Assembly: GCA_036517115.1 (NCBI GenBank)
Contig: DATDYB010000005.1
Coordinates: 34,156 to 98,155, forward strand
Reading direction: 5' to 3'
Source: DATDYB01 sp036517115
Lineage (GTDB): Bacteria; Patescibacteriota; Minisyncoccia; Phycocordibacterales; PALSA-1337
Length of the DNA stretch: 64,000 nt
A program made the position numbers and the translations under genes. The notes under the pieces were generated by a model. It saw only the letters and a program-made list of their open reading frames with translations, made no database searches and was not told where the DNA came from. Below, piece by piece: positions 1 through 8,931 of the stretch. Numbering within the stretch: the first letter of the stretch is position 1; each line of letters starts with the position of its first letter.

Positions 1-219
1 GGCCTTGTCGCGGATATCAGAGCGCTCGAAGGAAAAATTTCGGCTCTTTTGTATTTCCAAATTTTTCAAATTCCCCGCGTAGGTGAGCGAGTCCACGCAC
101 ACGAAGTGAGTGTCCGTCCGCACAGGGACGTACTTATTAAGATAGTTGCTGCCGATAAAACCGGCTCCGCCGGTCACGAAAATAACAGATCCAGGTTTAC
201 TTTTTGCTTTTGATGTCAT
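1..219 (-). CDS. rmlB: dTDP-glucose 4,6-dehydratase, N-terminal part (cut by window edge)
   Basis: Only the first 73 codons are present; the gene runs off the left edge. The start shows the Rossmann NAD-binding motif VTGGAGFIGSN at residues 15-25 and the family-typical VDSLTYAGNLKNL at 43-55, which identify RmlB (dTDP-glucose to dTDP-4-keto-6-deoxyglucose, cytosol). Its first codons overlap the end of rmlA by 23 bases on the same strand, so the two are co-transcribed as a dTDP-sugar pair. There is no SD before the ATG. The rest of the protein cannot be assessed. Confidence 0.9.
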   Translation of the reverse strand, partial: MTSKAKSKPGSVIFVTGGAGFIGSNYLNKYVPVRTDTHFVCVDSLTYAGNLKNLEIQKSRNFSFERSDIRDKA

Positions 220-946
220 TGCTTTTTTCCCTCATATAGAGAGACGCGTCGAGGAGACTATCAAATGTGCCGATGTCGAACCACGTCTTTTTGAGTAATA
301 CTGATTTCATAGACCCTTCTTTTATGTACTTGTTATTCAAATGAGTGATCTCATACTCACCCCGCTTGGAAGGTTTTTGACCCTCCAATTTCTTAAACAC
401 CGTATTGTCGTAAAGATAGAGCCCGATGACGGCGAGGTTTGATTTCGGCTTTGCCGGCTTTTCCTCAATTGACATGATGGCGCCGTTTTTATCAAGCTCC
501 GCGATACCGAAGCGCTGTGGGTCGACCACTTCTTTCAGAAACACCACCGATCCGCCTTTGAAATTTTTCACCTGCGGCGCAATATCATCTTCGATAATGT
601 TGTCTCCCAAATAGAACAGACAATCATCATTACCGACATACTCTTTAGCAATACAGAGGCCGTAGGCGAGGCCGTTGGCTTCATTCTGGATTCCATACAC
701 AATCTGAATCTGTCTGCCAGTACGCTTGGACTTAAATGCCGCTCCAGAGCCCAAGAGCTTTACGAAATTTTCTATGTGGTGGGGAGAGGTTACGATCATG
801 ATACGGTCTATACCGGCTTCCACTATTTTTTCAATGGCATAGTAAATGACCGGCTTATCATATAGCGATAAAAGATGTTTATTAGTGGCGAGAGTCAGTG
901 GCGCGAGCCTGGTGCCGTTGCCGCCGGCAAGGATGACTGCTTTCAT
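197..946 (-). CDS. rmlA: glucose-1-phosphate thymidylyltransferase-like nucleotidyltransferase
   Basis: 249 aa. The N-terminal signature MKAVILAGGNGTRLAPLT is the nucleotide-binding loop of sugar nucleotidyltransferases; FYLGDNI near residue 112 and EEKPAKPKSN near 162 are RmlA-type substrate motifs. It joins glucose-1-phosphate and dTTP to give dTDP-glucose for the following rmlB. It is shorter than the usual ~290 aa and lacks the C-terminal extension that carries the allosteric site in classical RmlA, so feedback control may differ. ATG overlaps the stop of the upstream GT2 gene by 4 bases, indicating translational coupling; no SD is seen. Confidence 0.88.
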   Translation of the reverse strand: MKAVILAGGNGTRLAPLTLATNKHLLSLYDKPVIYYAIEKIVEAGIDRIMIVTSPHHIENFVKLLGSGAAFKSKRTGRQIQIVYGIQNEANGLAYGLCIAKEYVGNDDCLFYLGDNIIEDDIAPQVKNFKGGSVVFLKEVVDPQRFGIAELDKNGAIMSIEEKPAKPKSNLAVIGLYLYDNTVFKKLEGQKPSKRGEYEITHLNNKYIKEGSMKSVLLKKTWFDIGTFDSLLDASLYMREKSNDIKSKK

Positions 947-1911
947 GGTTGTTTTTTCTTATGGTCGTTAATGATGTCTCTGATTATAAACCGCGGCCGG
1001 CCTTTTGTCTCCTCGAAAATACGGCCCACATATTCCCCCACAATGGAAAGTGTCAGGAGCTGGACCGCCGAAAAGAAAAGAATGAGGACGATGATGGTGG
1101 AGATGCCGCGCGGCGCGTCAGTCAAAAAGAATGAAACGACGTAATACAGCACGCCGATACATGCAAAAGCGGTAGTGCCAAGCGCCAAGTACGTTACCAT
1201 CTCAAGCGGTTTGTAGGAAAAAGAGTAAATAGCCTTCCTTGCCCAACGAAAGCCTCCAAGGAATCCTTTCACCGAGACCCCCTTTCGGCCGTCGTAGCGC
1301 TCCGGACGCTCATAAGGAATGCCTACTGACCGATATCCCACCCACGCCCGCAAACCGCGGATGAAACGATCCCGTTCAGGCATGGCGTTTAGGTGATCGA
1401 TCACCACCCGATCCATGAGCGAAAAATCTCCCGCATCAAGCTGTACTGGTATATACGCCAGACGACTGAAGATAATATAGAAAAGATGATAGAAAAGCCA
1501 CGCCTTAACTTTCCCCATGCTCGGCTCCCTTTTTTTTCTCGTGCCGTACACCACACTGAATCCCTTATTCCATTGCTTGACGAACTCAACGATGAGTTCC
1601 GGCGGATCCTGCAAATCGCCGTCCATGATGACAACCGCGTCGCCGGAAGCCTGCGCCATACCACTCGTAAACGCCGCCTGCGCGCCGAAATTGCGCGAAT
1701 GATTCACCACCGTCAGGGCGCTATCCTTGGCAGCCAGATCTCGAAGAATCATTTCCGAATTGTCGGGACTGGCATCATTAACATAGATGATTTCATACGA
1801 GGAGGTGATATCTTTAAGCACGCTCGAGAGCCTCTCATAGAGAGCGAGAATATTGTACTCGTCATGATAACACACCACCACCACTGAAATTTTTTTATGC
1901 GTCAGTTTCAT
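943..1911 (-). CDS. GtrB/DPM1-type family 2 glycosyltransferase with C-terminal membrane helices
   Basis: 322 aa. An N-terminal GT2 domain (ISVVVVCYHDEYNI at 8-21, VNDASPDNS near 44-52, catalytic MDGDLQDPPE near 96-105) is followed by two strongly hydrophobic segments (about 240-265 and 272-295). This is the layout of GtrB and related enzymes that move a sugar from a nucleotide donor to undecaprenyl phosphate at the inner membrane face. The donor is unknown; the adjacent dTDP-sugar genes are a plausible source. It overlaps its neighbours on both sides by 4 bases (ATGA), so it belongs to the same operon. Confidence 0.85.
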   Translation of the reverse strand: MKLTHKKISVVVVCYHDEYNILALYERLSSVLKDITSSYEIIYVNDASPDNSEMILRDLAAKDSALTVVNHSRNFGAQAAFTSGMAQASGDAVVIMDGDLQDPPELIVEFVKQWNKGFSVVYGTRKKREPSMGKVKAWLFYHLFYIIFSRLAYIPVQLDAGDFSLMDRVVIDHLNAMPERDRFIRGLRAWVGYRSVGIPYERPERYDGRKGVSVKGFLGGFRWARKAIYSFSYKPLEMVTYLALGTTAFACIGVLYYVVSFFLTDAPRGISTIIVLILFFSAVQLLTLSIVGEYVGRIFEETKGRPRFIIRDIINDHKKKQP

Positions 1912-2645
1912 TTAAATAGGATATTTCGCAGTCGCGCGTACATTCGATCCGATAGGACGCGGCTCATGCGGGCAATCATCGTGGAGAAGAAAGGAATGTA
2001 ATAGGTACTGCGACGAGAAACGAGGATCTTTGAAATTTTTTCGGCTGCTTGCTCCGGCGTAATGACCGGAAACCCCGCCTTGCCTTCCCACATTGGGCTC
2101 GAAACAGGCCCCAGATACACTGTGGAAAATAGCACGCCGGTGCCTCTCATGGCAAGGCCGAAGCCTCTGCTCACAAGTGATACGGCTGCCTTTGTGGCAG
2201 GATAGGCAATACCACGCGAGCCTGGCCGGAATGCGGCAATGGAAGAAAGGATGACGAAGTGTCCGTTTTTCTTGGCAAGAAAATCGTCAAGAAACATCTC
2301 GATGCAGTGCATGACGCCAAAAACATTCACCTCAAAGACACGTTTCCCTGCCGCAAAATCATGCCGGCCATCCTTTAGGTCATCATTGAAGATTGCCGCG
2401 GCGATAATGACCGCGTCAGCAAGAAATCCCTTCGACCGCATTGTTTCTGTGGCGCTCGCCATGTCTTCTACTTCAGAAATATCTCCGGCGCTCCATTGAA
2501 ACGAGCCTGCGGGAAGGCTTCTCTCGAGCGACTGCAGCGCTTCCTTTCTTCTTGCGATTCCCCATACCCTATGACCCTCCCCCGCCAGTCGGCGTGAAAG
2601 TGCTAATCCTATCCCCGATGAGGCGCCGATAATGCAAATGTTCAT
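1908..2645 (-). CDS. short-chain dehydrogenase/reductase (SDR)
   Basis: 245 aa, the usual classical SDR length. It shows the cofactor motif GASSGIG at residues 7-13, a serine in SSIAAF near 136-141 and the catalytic YPATK near 150-154. The substrate is unknown. It is locked by 4-base overlaps between a GT2 enzyme and a two-subunit transketolase, so a role in making an unusual nucleotide sugar or polyol is likely, but this is inference from context only. There is no SD at the ATG. Confidence 0.85.
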   Translation of the reverse strand: MNICIIGASSGIGLALSRRLAGEGHRVWGIARRKEALQSLERSLPAGSFQWSAGDISEVEDMASATETMRSKGFLADAVIIAAAIFNDDLKDGRHDFAAGKRVFEVNVFGVMHCIEMFLDDFLAKKNGHFVILSSIAAFRPGSRGIAYPATKAAVSLVSRGFGLAMRGTGVLFSTVYLGPVSSPMWEGKAGFPVITPEQAAEKISKILVSRRSTYYIPFFSTMIARMSRVLSDRMYARLRNILFK

Positions 2646-3577
2646 GGTTTTTGAGATTTTAGTAGGGTCTTGATTTTTTCCACCATCGCTTCGGGATGGA
2701 GACCTGCTTCTCGTAAAAGATAGTTTCGATCACCGACGCTTTTGATGAAACGATCGGGAAAACCGAAAGCATGGAATGATTTCTTAGGGTTTGATGAGGC
2801 GACCAAGAGCGACGCTACGGCGCTTCCAAGTCCTCCGATGACGCTATGTTCTTCGATGGTGCAAATAACTCTTGCAGTTTTTGCCCGATCCAGAACCATT
2901 TCTTCATCGAAAGGCTTCACCGAGGGCATACTCACCACCGCGACGTTTCCTATCTTTTCCTCTTCGAGGCGATGTGCGGTTTCCAAAGCGCAATCAAGGA
3001 CATTGCCGGTGGAAATAAGGAGAATGTCCGTACCCTCTTTAATCACGAATCCCCTGCCTACCTTGAAAGAAAATTCCTTTTTCGAATAGTCGAGCGGAGG
3101 ATTTTTCCCAAGCCGGAGATACGCTGGCCCCTTTTGCTTCATCATCGCTTTCGTCGCTTCCAGCGCCTCCCACGAATAGGCTGGGGTGATGACGGTCATG
3201 TTTGGCAGCGCGCGCATAATGGCGACGTCTTCCACTGTGTGGTGAGTCACCCCGTGATGGGCATAGTTGAAACCCCCGCCGGTACCGACGATTTTGACGT
3301 CGAGATTATGATAGCAAACATCGGTGCGGATCTGCTCGAAGGGACGCATCGAGGCGAATGAAGCAATTGAGTAGGCGATCACCTTTTTACCCTCCAGGGC
3401 AAGCCCTGCCGCCACGCCAACCATGGTGGCTTCGGCGATGCCGATATTTAAAAAACGGTCAGGAAAATTTTCTCTGATCGGTTCGAGCGCGTTGAAGCCA
3501 AGATCGGCGGTAAGGAAGATAATCGAACGATCGCGTTCCATTTCCACGAGCATTTGTTGTACGAAATCTTTTCTCAT
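2642..3577 (-). CDS. transketolase, C-terminal subunit
   Basis: 311 aa, matching the pyrimidine-binding plus C-terminal domains of transketolase. Residues 40-75 carry FLNIGIAEATMVGVAAGLAL, including the conserved glutamate that activates the thiamine ring; SFASMRPFEQIR follows near 91-102. The partner subunit is the next gene upstream (positions 3574-4404), with a 4-base overlap, as in other split transketolases. Together they would transfer two-carbon ketol units. Placement inside a sugar-nucleotide operon instead of a pentose-phosphate operon suggests either a supply role or a dedicated carbohydrate-modifying reaction; the sequence does not decide. Confidence 0.87.
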   Translation of the reverse strand: MRKDFVQQMLVEMERDRSIIFLTADLGFNALEPIRENFPDRFLNIGIAEATMVGVAAGLALEGKKVIAYSIASFASMRPFEQIRTDVCYHNLDVKIVGTGGGFNYAHHGVTHHTVEDVAIMRALPNMTVITPAYSWEALEATKAMMKQKGPAYLRLGKNPPLDYSKKEFSFKVGRGFVIKEGTDILLISTGNVLDCALETAHRLEEEKIGNVAVVSMPSVKPFDEEMVLDRAKTARVICTIEEHSVIGGLGSAVASLLVASSNPKKSFHAFGFPDRFIKSVGDRNYLLREAGLHPEAMVEKIKTLLKSQKP

Positions 3578-4404
3578 GCGTTTTTTCGAATCTGCCGTGC
3601 GGATGCTTCGTCGGCCACGAAGTAATGAGCGGCGAGGGTATTTTCGATCAGGGGCACTCCTTTACCGGCAACAGTCCGCGCGATGAGCACTGTCGGCCGT
3701 GTCACTCCCGCAGCCTTACGGAATTTTTTTTCGAGATCCACGCAGTCATGTCCGTCGGCGTGCATCACCTCCCAGCCGAATGACTGCCATTGCGCGCCGA
3801 GGTCAAAGCGATTAGTTTCCCCTGTGGCGCCAAATCCTTGAAATTTATTGTCATCCACAATGGCGATAATATTCGAAAGTCCTCTGGAGCCGATGAAGAG
3901 CGCGGCTTCCCAAATCGAGCCCTCGTTGCACTCTCCGTCTCCGATAAGCACATACACCTTTGAAGATGTCCCCGAAAGAGCGAGCGCCATGCCTGCCCCT
4001 ATAGCAAGGCCATGACCCAAGGAACCGGTAGAAACTTCGATTCCGGGAATTGTTCCGAAGGAAGGATGGCCGTGAAAGAGGCCGTCGTTTACGCGATAGC
4101 GCAAAAGATTCTTAACAGGGAAAAAGCCACAAAGCGCCAGGGTGGCGTAGAGAGCGGCTGCACCGTGCCCTTTGGATAAAATGAACCGATCACGTCGCGG
4201 AAGTGCGGGTTTTTTCGGATCGATGGAAAGTATTCTTCCGTACAATACCGCCAGAATATCGCTTATGGAAAGAGCCGAGCCCGTCTCGCCCGACTTGCTT
4301 CTCCATGACATTTCAACCACCAGAGAACGTATTTCCTCTCCCATAGCCTCGGGGGCAAGGGCAAGGGCCGCCGAAGATTTTTTTTTGGTTTTCACTACGC
4401 GCAT
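3574..4404 (-). CDS. transketolase, N-terminal (thiamine-diphosphate) subunit
   Basis: 276 aa from the ATG at 4404; an in-frame TTG at 4440 would add 12 codons. ThDP-binding motif GDGECNEGSIWEAA near residues 145-158 ends in the region IAIVDDNKFQ; SKGHGAAALYATLA near 76-89 is a typical transketolase segment. It pairs with the C-terminal subunit encoded immediately downstream. The stretch just before 4404 on the minus strand contains a TATAGC-like box and no SD. Start choice is uncertain. Confidence 0.85.
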   Translation of the reverse strand: MRVVKTKKKSSAALALAPEAMGEEIRSLVVEMSWRSKSGETGSALSISDILAVLYGRILSIDPKKPALPRRDRFILSKGHGAAALYATLALCGFFPVKNLLRYRVNDGLFHGHPSFGTIPGIEVSTGSLGHGLAIGAGMALALSGTSSKVYVLIGDGECNEGSIWEAALFIGSRGLSNIIAIVDDNKFQGFGATGETNRFDLGAQWQSFGWEVMHADGHDCVDLEKKFRKAAGVTRPTVLIARTVAGKGVPLIENTLAAHYFVADEASARQIRKNA

Positions 4405-4436
4405 TGAAGCTATGCTATACGAGAGCGACAGTCCAG

Positions 4437-6200
4437 TCAACGCGCACGCGACCTGTTATCGAGCTTATATATAGTGAATCGACCGTCGTCGTATACGAGC
4501 GAGGCGTTCGACAACAGAGACGGCTTGAAGTGTCCCGTGTCGGTTTCTTTATCTGTAATACCATACGCAACCTTGTACGTCGTGAGTAACTCACTGATGT
4601 TCGGCCGAATATCACGCTCATAGCGGCGGTATAGATCGTCAAAATATTCTTCGCCCGCGTATCCCACCGCTGTGGTCATACTTCCACAATCTCTGAACCA
4701 GTCCAGGCGAAACATGCGACAAAGCTTTACCTTCCGGTTATACGTCCTGTATTTGTGCTCCGAATTCCCCACTCCCGCGTATTCTTGGTAGTCAAGGAAG
4801 AGATCGTTTTTTGTAAGATGAAAATAGTTCGCGGTAAGATAGCGCTCCTCGACCTCTCTCGATGACAGGAGATGTAGTGCCCCGCCCGCTCGCCACAGTA
4901 CGTAATGGGGTGTAAGCATGGTGACATAGCGTACGATTCTACCATGAGGATCTCCCCATATGACCGAAGGTTCTCGCACGTTCTCCCGAAGCCATGAAAG
5001 GGGCTTTTCGAATCCTTGAATGTTCTCTGAAAGTTCCTTGCCGTAGGAGCTTAGGGGAATAACCGACGGACCATACTGGATGAGATAGCGAACATTGGCG
5101 ACGAGAAGAAAACCGATAAGAACGGTCACTATCGCCAACTGTCGCGGTTTAAAAAGTTTGAGGTCTCCCCTCCTCTCCCACACAAGAGAAAAGAGGCAAG
5201 CGGTAGCAAGCGAGAGAAGATAAATAATGAATCGCTCGACATGCTGAGGCAATTCAAGATCCTTGCCGGTAATAAGGTTCGACCATGTGACCGCGACGGC
5301 GGCAAGGCCCACTATGGAAAAAAACAGCGCACTTTGTCTGTCTATCATCCTTCTGAACATCAGCCCGACCAGGAAAATTATCAGAACGGGAAGGCAGGAA
5401 TAGAGAGCGGCCGCCGTAGGTAGATGGGTATAGAGAAGACCGATCCGATCCATGGTCTGCCAATAGTCGGGATGGTTGAGTTGTTTCAACGTATACATGA
5501 TAAGCGGTAGTGAAGCGAGGATAAAAATGCCGAAAACCCTGAACCATGCGGTTAAAAGATTTTTCCGACCGGAATACCAAAAGAGTGCGGCGGTGAGGAG
5601 AAACGCCACGACGACGATCTGCCATGCGTACGTATAGACATAGGCCGAAGAAGCTCCGGCAATACCGAGAAAGAGCATTTTCTTGCGACTTTCCGGCTCT
5701 CTAAGCCAGAGGGCATACGCAATGAGAAAAGCGATGAAAAAAGGAAATATGACCTGCATCGAAACAGGGCGGATGATAAAAAGGTAGAGTTCGAGATAGC
5801 AGAGCATTGAACCCGCGAGAGCCGCCTTCCTAAAACCGAGGACGGTTATCAAAACGTAGGTGAGCAAAAGAAAAATAAAGGACCACAAGAAAAGGTTGAC
5901 ATGAATGGCAGTCATAAGCGGTAGACCGAGGATGAGCGGCACCGCGCTTATCCAATCCGCCGCAAAAAAAGCCGGAGCTGGTGCATCACGATGTTCAAAA
6001 AAATACGGGTTACCGAGAAAAGGATGGCCGTCCGCGACTTCCTGCATGCGGTCGTAATAGTAGTCGGTATCATTGTAGATTCCGACAGGCACGCGGGGAG
6101 ATGCTCCGAGTGTTAAAAAGGTATGGATGAAAGGCAGTACCGTAAAAAAAAGTGCTGTAATCGCCAGTATGATGAGGTGTTTTGAAGATATGAATTTCAT
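4437..6200 (-). CDS. polytopic membrane protein, probable GT-C-type glycosyltransferase
   Basis: 587 aa with about ten hydrophobic segments in the first 400 residues and a soluble C-terminal part. The first loop after TM1 holds acidic and aromatic residues (YNDTDYYYDRMQEV near 42-55, then EHRDAPAP), the position where GT-C enzymes keep catalytic acids. I do not recognise a specific family. Such proteins transfer sugars from polyprenyl-linked donors on the outer membrane face. A 4-base overlap couples it to the methyltransferase gene upstream, inside the glycan operon. Confidence 0.6.
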   Translation of the reverse strand: MKFISSKHLIILAITALFFTVLPFIHTFLTLGASPRVPVGIYNDTDYYYDRMQEVADGHPFLGNPYFFEHRDAPAPAFFAADWISAVPLILGLPLMTAIHVNLFLWSFIFLLLTYVLITVLGFRKAALAGSMLCYLELYLFIIRPVSMQVIFPFFIAFLIAYALWLREPESRKKMLFLGIAGASSAYVYTYAWQIVVVAFLLTAALFWYSGRKNLLTAWFRVFGIFILASLPLIMYTLKQLNHPDYWQTMDRIGLLYTHLPTAAALYSCLPVLIIFLVGLMFRRMIDRQSALFFSIVGLAAVAVTWSNLITGKDLELPQHVERFIIYLLSLATACLFSLVWERRGDLKLFKPRQLAIVTVLIGFLLVANVRYLIQYGPSVIPLSSYGKELSENIQGFEKPLSWLRENVREPSVIWGDPHGRIVRYVTMLTPHYVLWRAGGALHLLSSREVEERYLTANYFHLTKNDLFLDYQEYAGVGNSEHKYRTYNRKVKLCRMFRLDWFRDCGSMTTAVGYAGEEYFDDLYRRYERDIRPNISELLTTYKVAYGITDKETDTGHFKPSLLSNASLVYDDGRFTIYKLDNRSRAR

Positions 6201-7048
6201 TTTTTTCTAGCGATAATGAACATATTATCACGAGTGTTGAGGGAAATGGATATCCGCGAAAGCGCTCCCCTCCGGAACAGAAACGAGAGACGTTTCCAGA
6301 GTGATAATCCCTGCCATTTATATAGCATTTTGAAAATGTACTGTAGCGTAAACTGTTTGCCGATCGTGGTCAAGAGCAGTGTATCAAATCCCGCTTTTTC
6401 TAAAAGTGTGACGATATTTCTACGGTTGAAATAGTAGAGATGCTCAGGTGGCACGATGAGATGCCATCTTTTCCCAAAAATTCTCGCCACATTACTACCT
6501 GCGTCGGGAGTGTTGATAACGAGAATGCCGCCCTCCGAGAGCAGCGCATGCGCTGCTGCGAGCTCCTGGTGAGGATTCTCGACATGCTCGATAAGATCAA
6601 GCATGGTGATGGCGTCAAACGAGACTTCTTTGGGAAGGGACTGGAGCGTGCCGGTAACAACATCGAGTCCTTTCTTCCTCCCGAGCGCCGCCGCATGCTC
6701 GGAAACCTCCACCCCCTTAACCTGCCATCCATCCTTCTGGGCAAGATCAATGAAGAATCCAGAGGCCGCACCGACGTCTAGCAGCTTTTTTCCGGCAGGG
6801 ACATATGACCGAATAAGGCGAAGATACCGCATGAAGGTCAGGATCATAGGCTCCTTGTCCGCATCGTAGTCAACGTAACCGAAGCCTCCTTTTGCTCCAC
6901 CGAAATAGTCTTCAGAATAAACCATAGCCGCGTCCACGGTTGTCGGATAGACAAAAAGAAGTCCACACGATCCGCACTCGAAAATATCGCAATTATTTTT
7001 GCGAACAAAAAATTTGATGGTAATACTGCTACAAACAAGACATTTCAT
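6197..7048 (-). CDS. class I SAM methyltransferase with N-terminal zinc finger
   Basis: 283 aa from the ATG at 7048, chosen because it gives the ATGA overlap seen throughout this operon (an upstream ATG at 7075 would add 9 residues). The first 40 residues hold two CxxC pairs (MKCLVCSS and ECGSCGLLF), a zinc-ribbon common in sugar and glycan methyltransferases. SAM motif I LLDVGAASGFFIDLA lies near 88-102 and ITMLDLIEHVENP near 150-162. It probably methylates a surface-glycan sugar; the target is unknown. Confidence 0.82.
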   Translation of the reverse strand: MKCLVCSSITIKFFVRKNNCDIFECGSCGLLFVYPTTVDAAMVYSEDYFGGAKGGFGYVDYDADKEPMILTFMRYLRLIRSYVPAGKKLLDVGAASGFFIDLAQKDGWQVKGVEVSEHAAALGRKKGLDVVTGTLQSLPKEVSFDAITMLDLIEHVENPHQELAAAHALLSEGGILVINTPDAGSNVARIFGKRWHLIVPPEHLYYFNRRNIVTLLEKAGFDTLLLTTIGKQFTLQYIFKMLYKWQGLSLWKRLSFLFRRGALSRISISLNTRDNMFIIARKK

Positions 7049-7755
7049 ACTCGTTTTCGGAAAATCATTTTCCACGGTGCAATGATACCTTCACGAATAA
7101 TGTGTGAGCTTAATTTCGACTCCCCTTCCCGTCGCCGTTTAAAGACGATGGGCACTTCACTCATGCGGGCACCCTTCTTCCACAATGCGTATTTAAGCTC
7201 GATCAGGAAAGCATAGCCAGACAGGTCAATACTTTTAGTGAAGTTGCTGTCAAGCATCGTTGTGCGGATAAGCATATAACCAGCAGTGAAATCCGTAAGT
7301 GGCATTCTAGTTACAGCCCGACAATAGAAGCTTGCGAGCCGCGACAACACCCTCCGCCACAACTCCCATCCTTCCGTTCCAGAACCACCGCCAACGTACC
7401 GTGAACCGATCACCATGTCGCTTGTTTCGGCTGCCTTGAGTATTGCGGGAAGATAGGAGGGGTGATGAGAAAAATCGGCGTCCATCATGACAATATGCTC
7501 GATGCCGACATCTTGAGACAGCTCCTCAAACGCGTGAAGATACGCCTTGCCCAGACCTTCTTTTTTCTCTCTCCAGAGGAGCGACACCTGCTTGTTCGAG
7601 GCGGCGATTCTTCGGACGACATCGGCCGTGCCGTCGGGGGAATTGTCGTCCACCACCATAATATGAATATGGGGCATCAGCTGGAGTACCTCCGGAATAA
7701 GCGCCTCAATATTATTTCGCTCATTATAGGTCGGAATGACGATGACCGTTTTCAT
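7045..7755 (-). CDS. polyprenol-phosphate mannosyltransferase-like GT2 (DPM1 type)
   Basis: 236 aa, soluble. Motifs: TVIVIPTYNERNNIEAL at 3-19, VVDDNSPDGTADVV near 34-47 and the catalytic MDADFSHHPSYLP near 92-104, which is diagnostic of the dolichol/polyprenol-phosphate mannose synthase branch. It would load a sugar on undecaprenyl phosphate for GT-C enzymes such as those at 4437 and 17271. A TATACT box at 7763-7768 ends 7 bases before the ATG, so the transcript is probably leaderless and this is the head of the 7755-to-1 operon. Confidence 0.87.
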   Translation of the reverse strand: MKTVIVIPTYNERNNIEALIPEVLQLMPHIHIMVVDDNSPDGTADVVRRIAASNKQVSLLWREKKEGLGKAYLHAFEELSQDVGIEHIVMMDADFSHHPSYLPAILKAAETSDMVIGSRYVGGGSGTEGWELWRRVLSRLASFYCRAVTRMPLTDFTAGYMLIRTTMLDSNFTKSIDLSGYAFLIELKYALWKKGARMSEVPIVFKRRREGESKLSSHIIREGIIAPWKMIFRKRV

Positions 7756-7762
7756 GCGAATC

Positions 7763-7768
7763 AGTATA
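7763..7768 (-). promoter_or_regulatory. -10 box of a probable leaderless transcript (glycan operon)
   Basis: TATACT on the minus strand, 7 bases before the ATG at 7755. Transcription starting the usual ~7 bases after a -10 box would begin at the start codon itself. No SD is present. Confidence 0.55.
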
Positions 7769-7835
7769 TTCTATTTCCTCCCCACCGCCAAATGTTAAAC
7801 ACCGAGTGTTGAACAGTGTTGAACAAAAAGCTCCA

Positions 7836-7902
7836 CACCCCGACAAAAAAGTTCGCGCTACGGGCCGACAGGCCTCCGTCTACGAACTTTTTTGTCGGGG
7901 TG
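7836..7902. terminator. 67-bp structured element with perfect 20-bp inverted arms downstream of the reverse transcriptase gene
   Basis: Arms at 7836-7855 and 7883-7902 are perfect reverse complements, each with a run of six A or T. The 27-base centre folds again (ACGGGCC, loop GACA, GGC-CT-CCGT). It lies 5 bases beyond the reverse transcriptase stop codon and between two minus-strand genes. It can act as a terminator; the inner hairpin resembles the second hairpin of the elements at 25046 and 46772. Confidence 0.7.
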
Positions 7903-7907
7903 CTCCA

Positions 7908-8900
7908 CTACCTCTGCTTTTTTGTGATCTGTTGTTGGAGTTTATACCCCTCCCCATGCTTCAAAAGCCCGAGATAGGAAGCGATTGTTGCTGTGCTTGG
8001 TTTATCATAGCACCGCGCAAACATTCTCCTCTTTGTTGTCGTTCTTAACACTCGGTGTGTGGGGAAATGCACCCAGCCGAGGAAGTCCACGCCAGAGGCA
8101 AGGGTTTTTATGAATACTTTGTCAGGGTGAAGTGACAATTTCAATCGTTCTGAAAGAAATGTGCCGATCTTCACTATCAGATCTTCTAGGTATGCTTTAC
8201 TGTGGTGCAGAATGACGAAGTCATCGGCATAACGAATGTAGTACTTCACTTTCTGTGTATGTTTCACCCACTGATCGAACTCGTTCATGTAGACATTGAC
8301 TAGGAGTTGGGAGGTGAGGTTGCCGAGAGGGAGACCAACTCCGAGAGTAGCACTATGGAAACTCTCGATGATATTCTGAAGAAGCCGAAGGATGTCGCTG
8401 TCGGATATGTGTTTTTCGAGAATTGAGAGCAATATCGGCTGATCGATAGAGGCGAAGAACTTGCGGATGTCGCATTTTAATACGAAGCATGTCCGATAAC
8501 CACAATCCTCCACCCATGTCGAAAATGACGTAAACCTTCGGAGTGCTTTATGCGTCCCCTTACCCAACCTGCATGAATATGAATCATAGATAAATATTTG
8601 GTTAAAAAATGGATATAGCGCACGGAACACTGCGTGATGAACTATTCTGTCTCTCACACTTGCCTTATGGATGTCTCTCGGCTTCGGATCATTTATTTTG
8701 AAATGTCCGTATCCGCCATGTTGATAACTTCTTGATGATAGATCTTGTTGTAATGACATAAGATTCGGCATGAGACGGAGGCCGAACTCTTGAACGTCCG
8801 CTCTCTTCGTTTTTCCTTTTAAAAAAATTCTCCACGAGGTAAGTAGATTTTCCAAAGAGATGATATTCTTATACTGATGAGTAAAATAAACTTGATGCAT
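7908..8900 (-). CDS. diversity-generating retroelement reverse transcriptase
   Basis: 330 aa from the ATG at 8900. Palm motifs in order: KCDIRKFFASID (143-154, motif A aspartate), GLPLGNLTSQL (189-199, the motif-4 variant typical of DGR/retron-type enzymes), catalytic YADD (224-227) and LSLHPDKV followed by FLGW. It copies TR RNA into cDNA with errors at adenines, which then replaces the VR. The start is supported by a TACTAT box at 8908-8913, 7 bases upstream; a longer reading frame would overlap avd. It lies downstream of the TR on the same strand, with Avd between them on the opposite strand. Confidence 0.93.
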   Translation of the reverse strand: MHQVYFTHQYKNIISLENLLTSWRIFLKGKTKRADVQEFGLRLMPNLMSLQQDLSSRSYQHGGYGHFKINDPKPRDIHKASVRDRIVHHAVFRALYPFFNQIFIYDSYSCRLGKGTHKALRRFTSFSTWVEDCGYRTCFVLKCDIRKFFASIDQPILLSILEKHISDSDILRLLQNIIESFHSATLGVGLPLGNLTSQLLVNVYMNEFDQWVKHTQKVKYYIRYADDFVILHHSKAYLEDLIVKIGTFLSERLKLSLHPDKVFIKTLASGVDFLGWVHFPTHRVLRTTTKRRMFARCYDKPSTATIASYLGLLKHGEGYKLQQQITKKQR

Positions 8901-8907
8901 TCCATAA

Positions 8908-8913
8908 ATAGTA
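8908..8913 (-). promoter_or_regulatory. -10 box of the probable leaderless reverse transcriptase transcript
   Basis: TACTAT on the minus strand, 7 bases before the ATG at 8900. The matching -35 area would fall on the first codons of the divergent avd gene (8932), so the two starts occupy the same 35 bases. Confidence 0.4.
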
Positions 8914-8931
8914 CCCACCCCCCGCACGGTT

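Noticed and set aside
1393..1887. 164-codon plus-strand open frame
   Set aside because: It lies entirely antisense to the GtrB-like gene, whose conserved motifs are clear.
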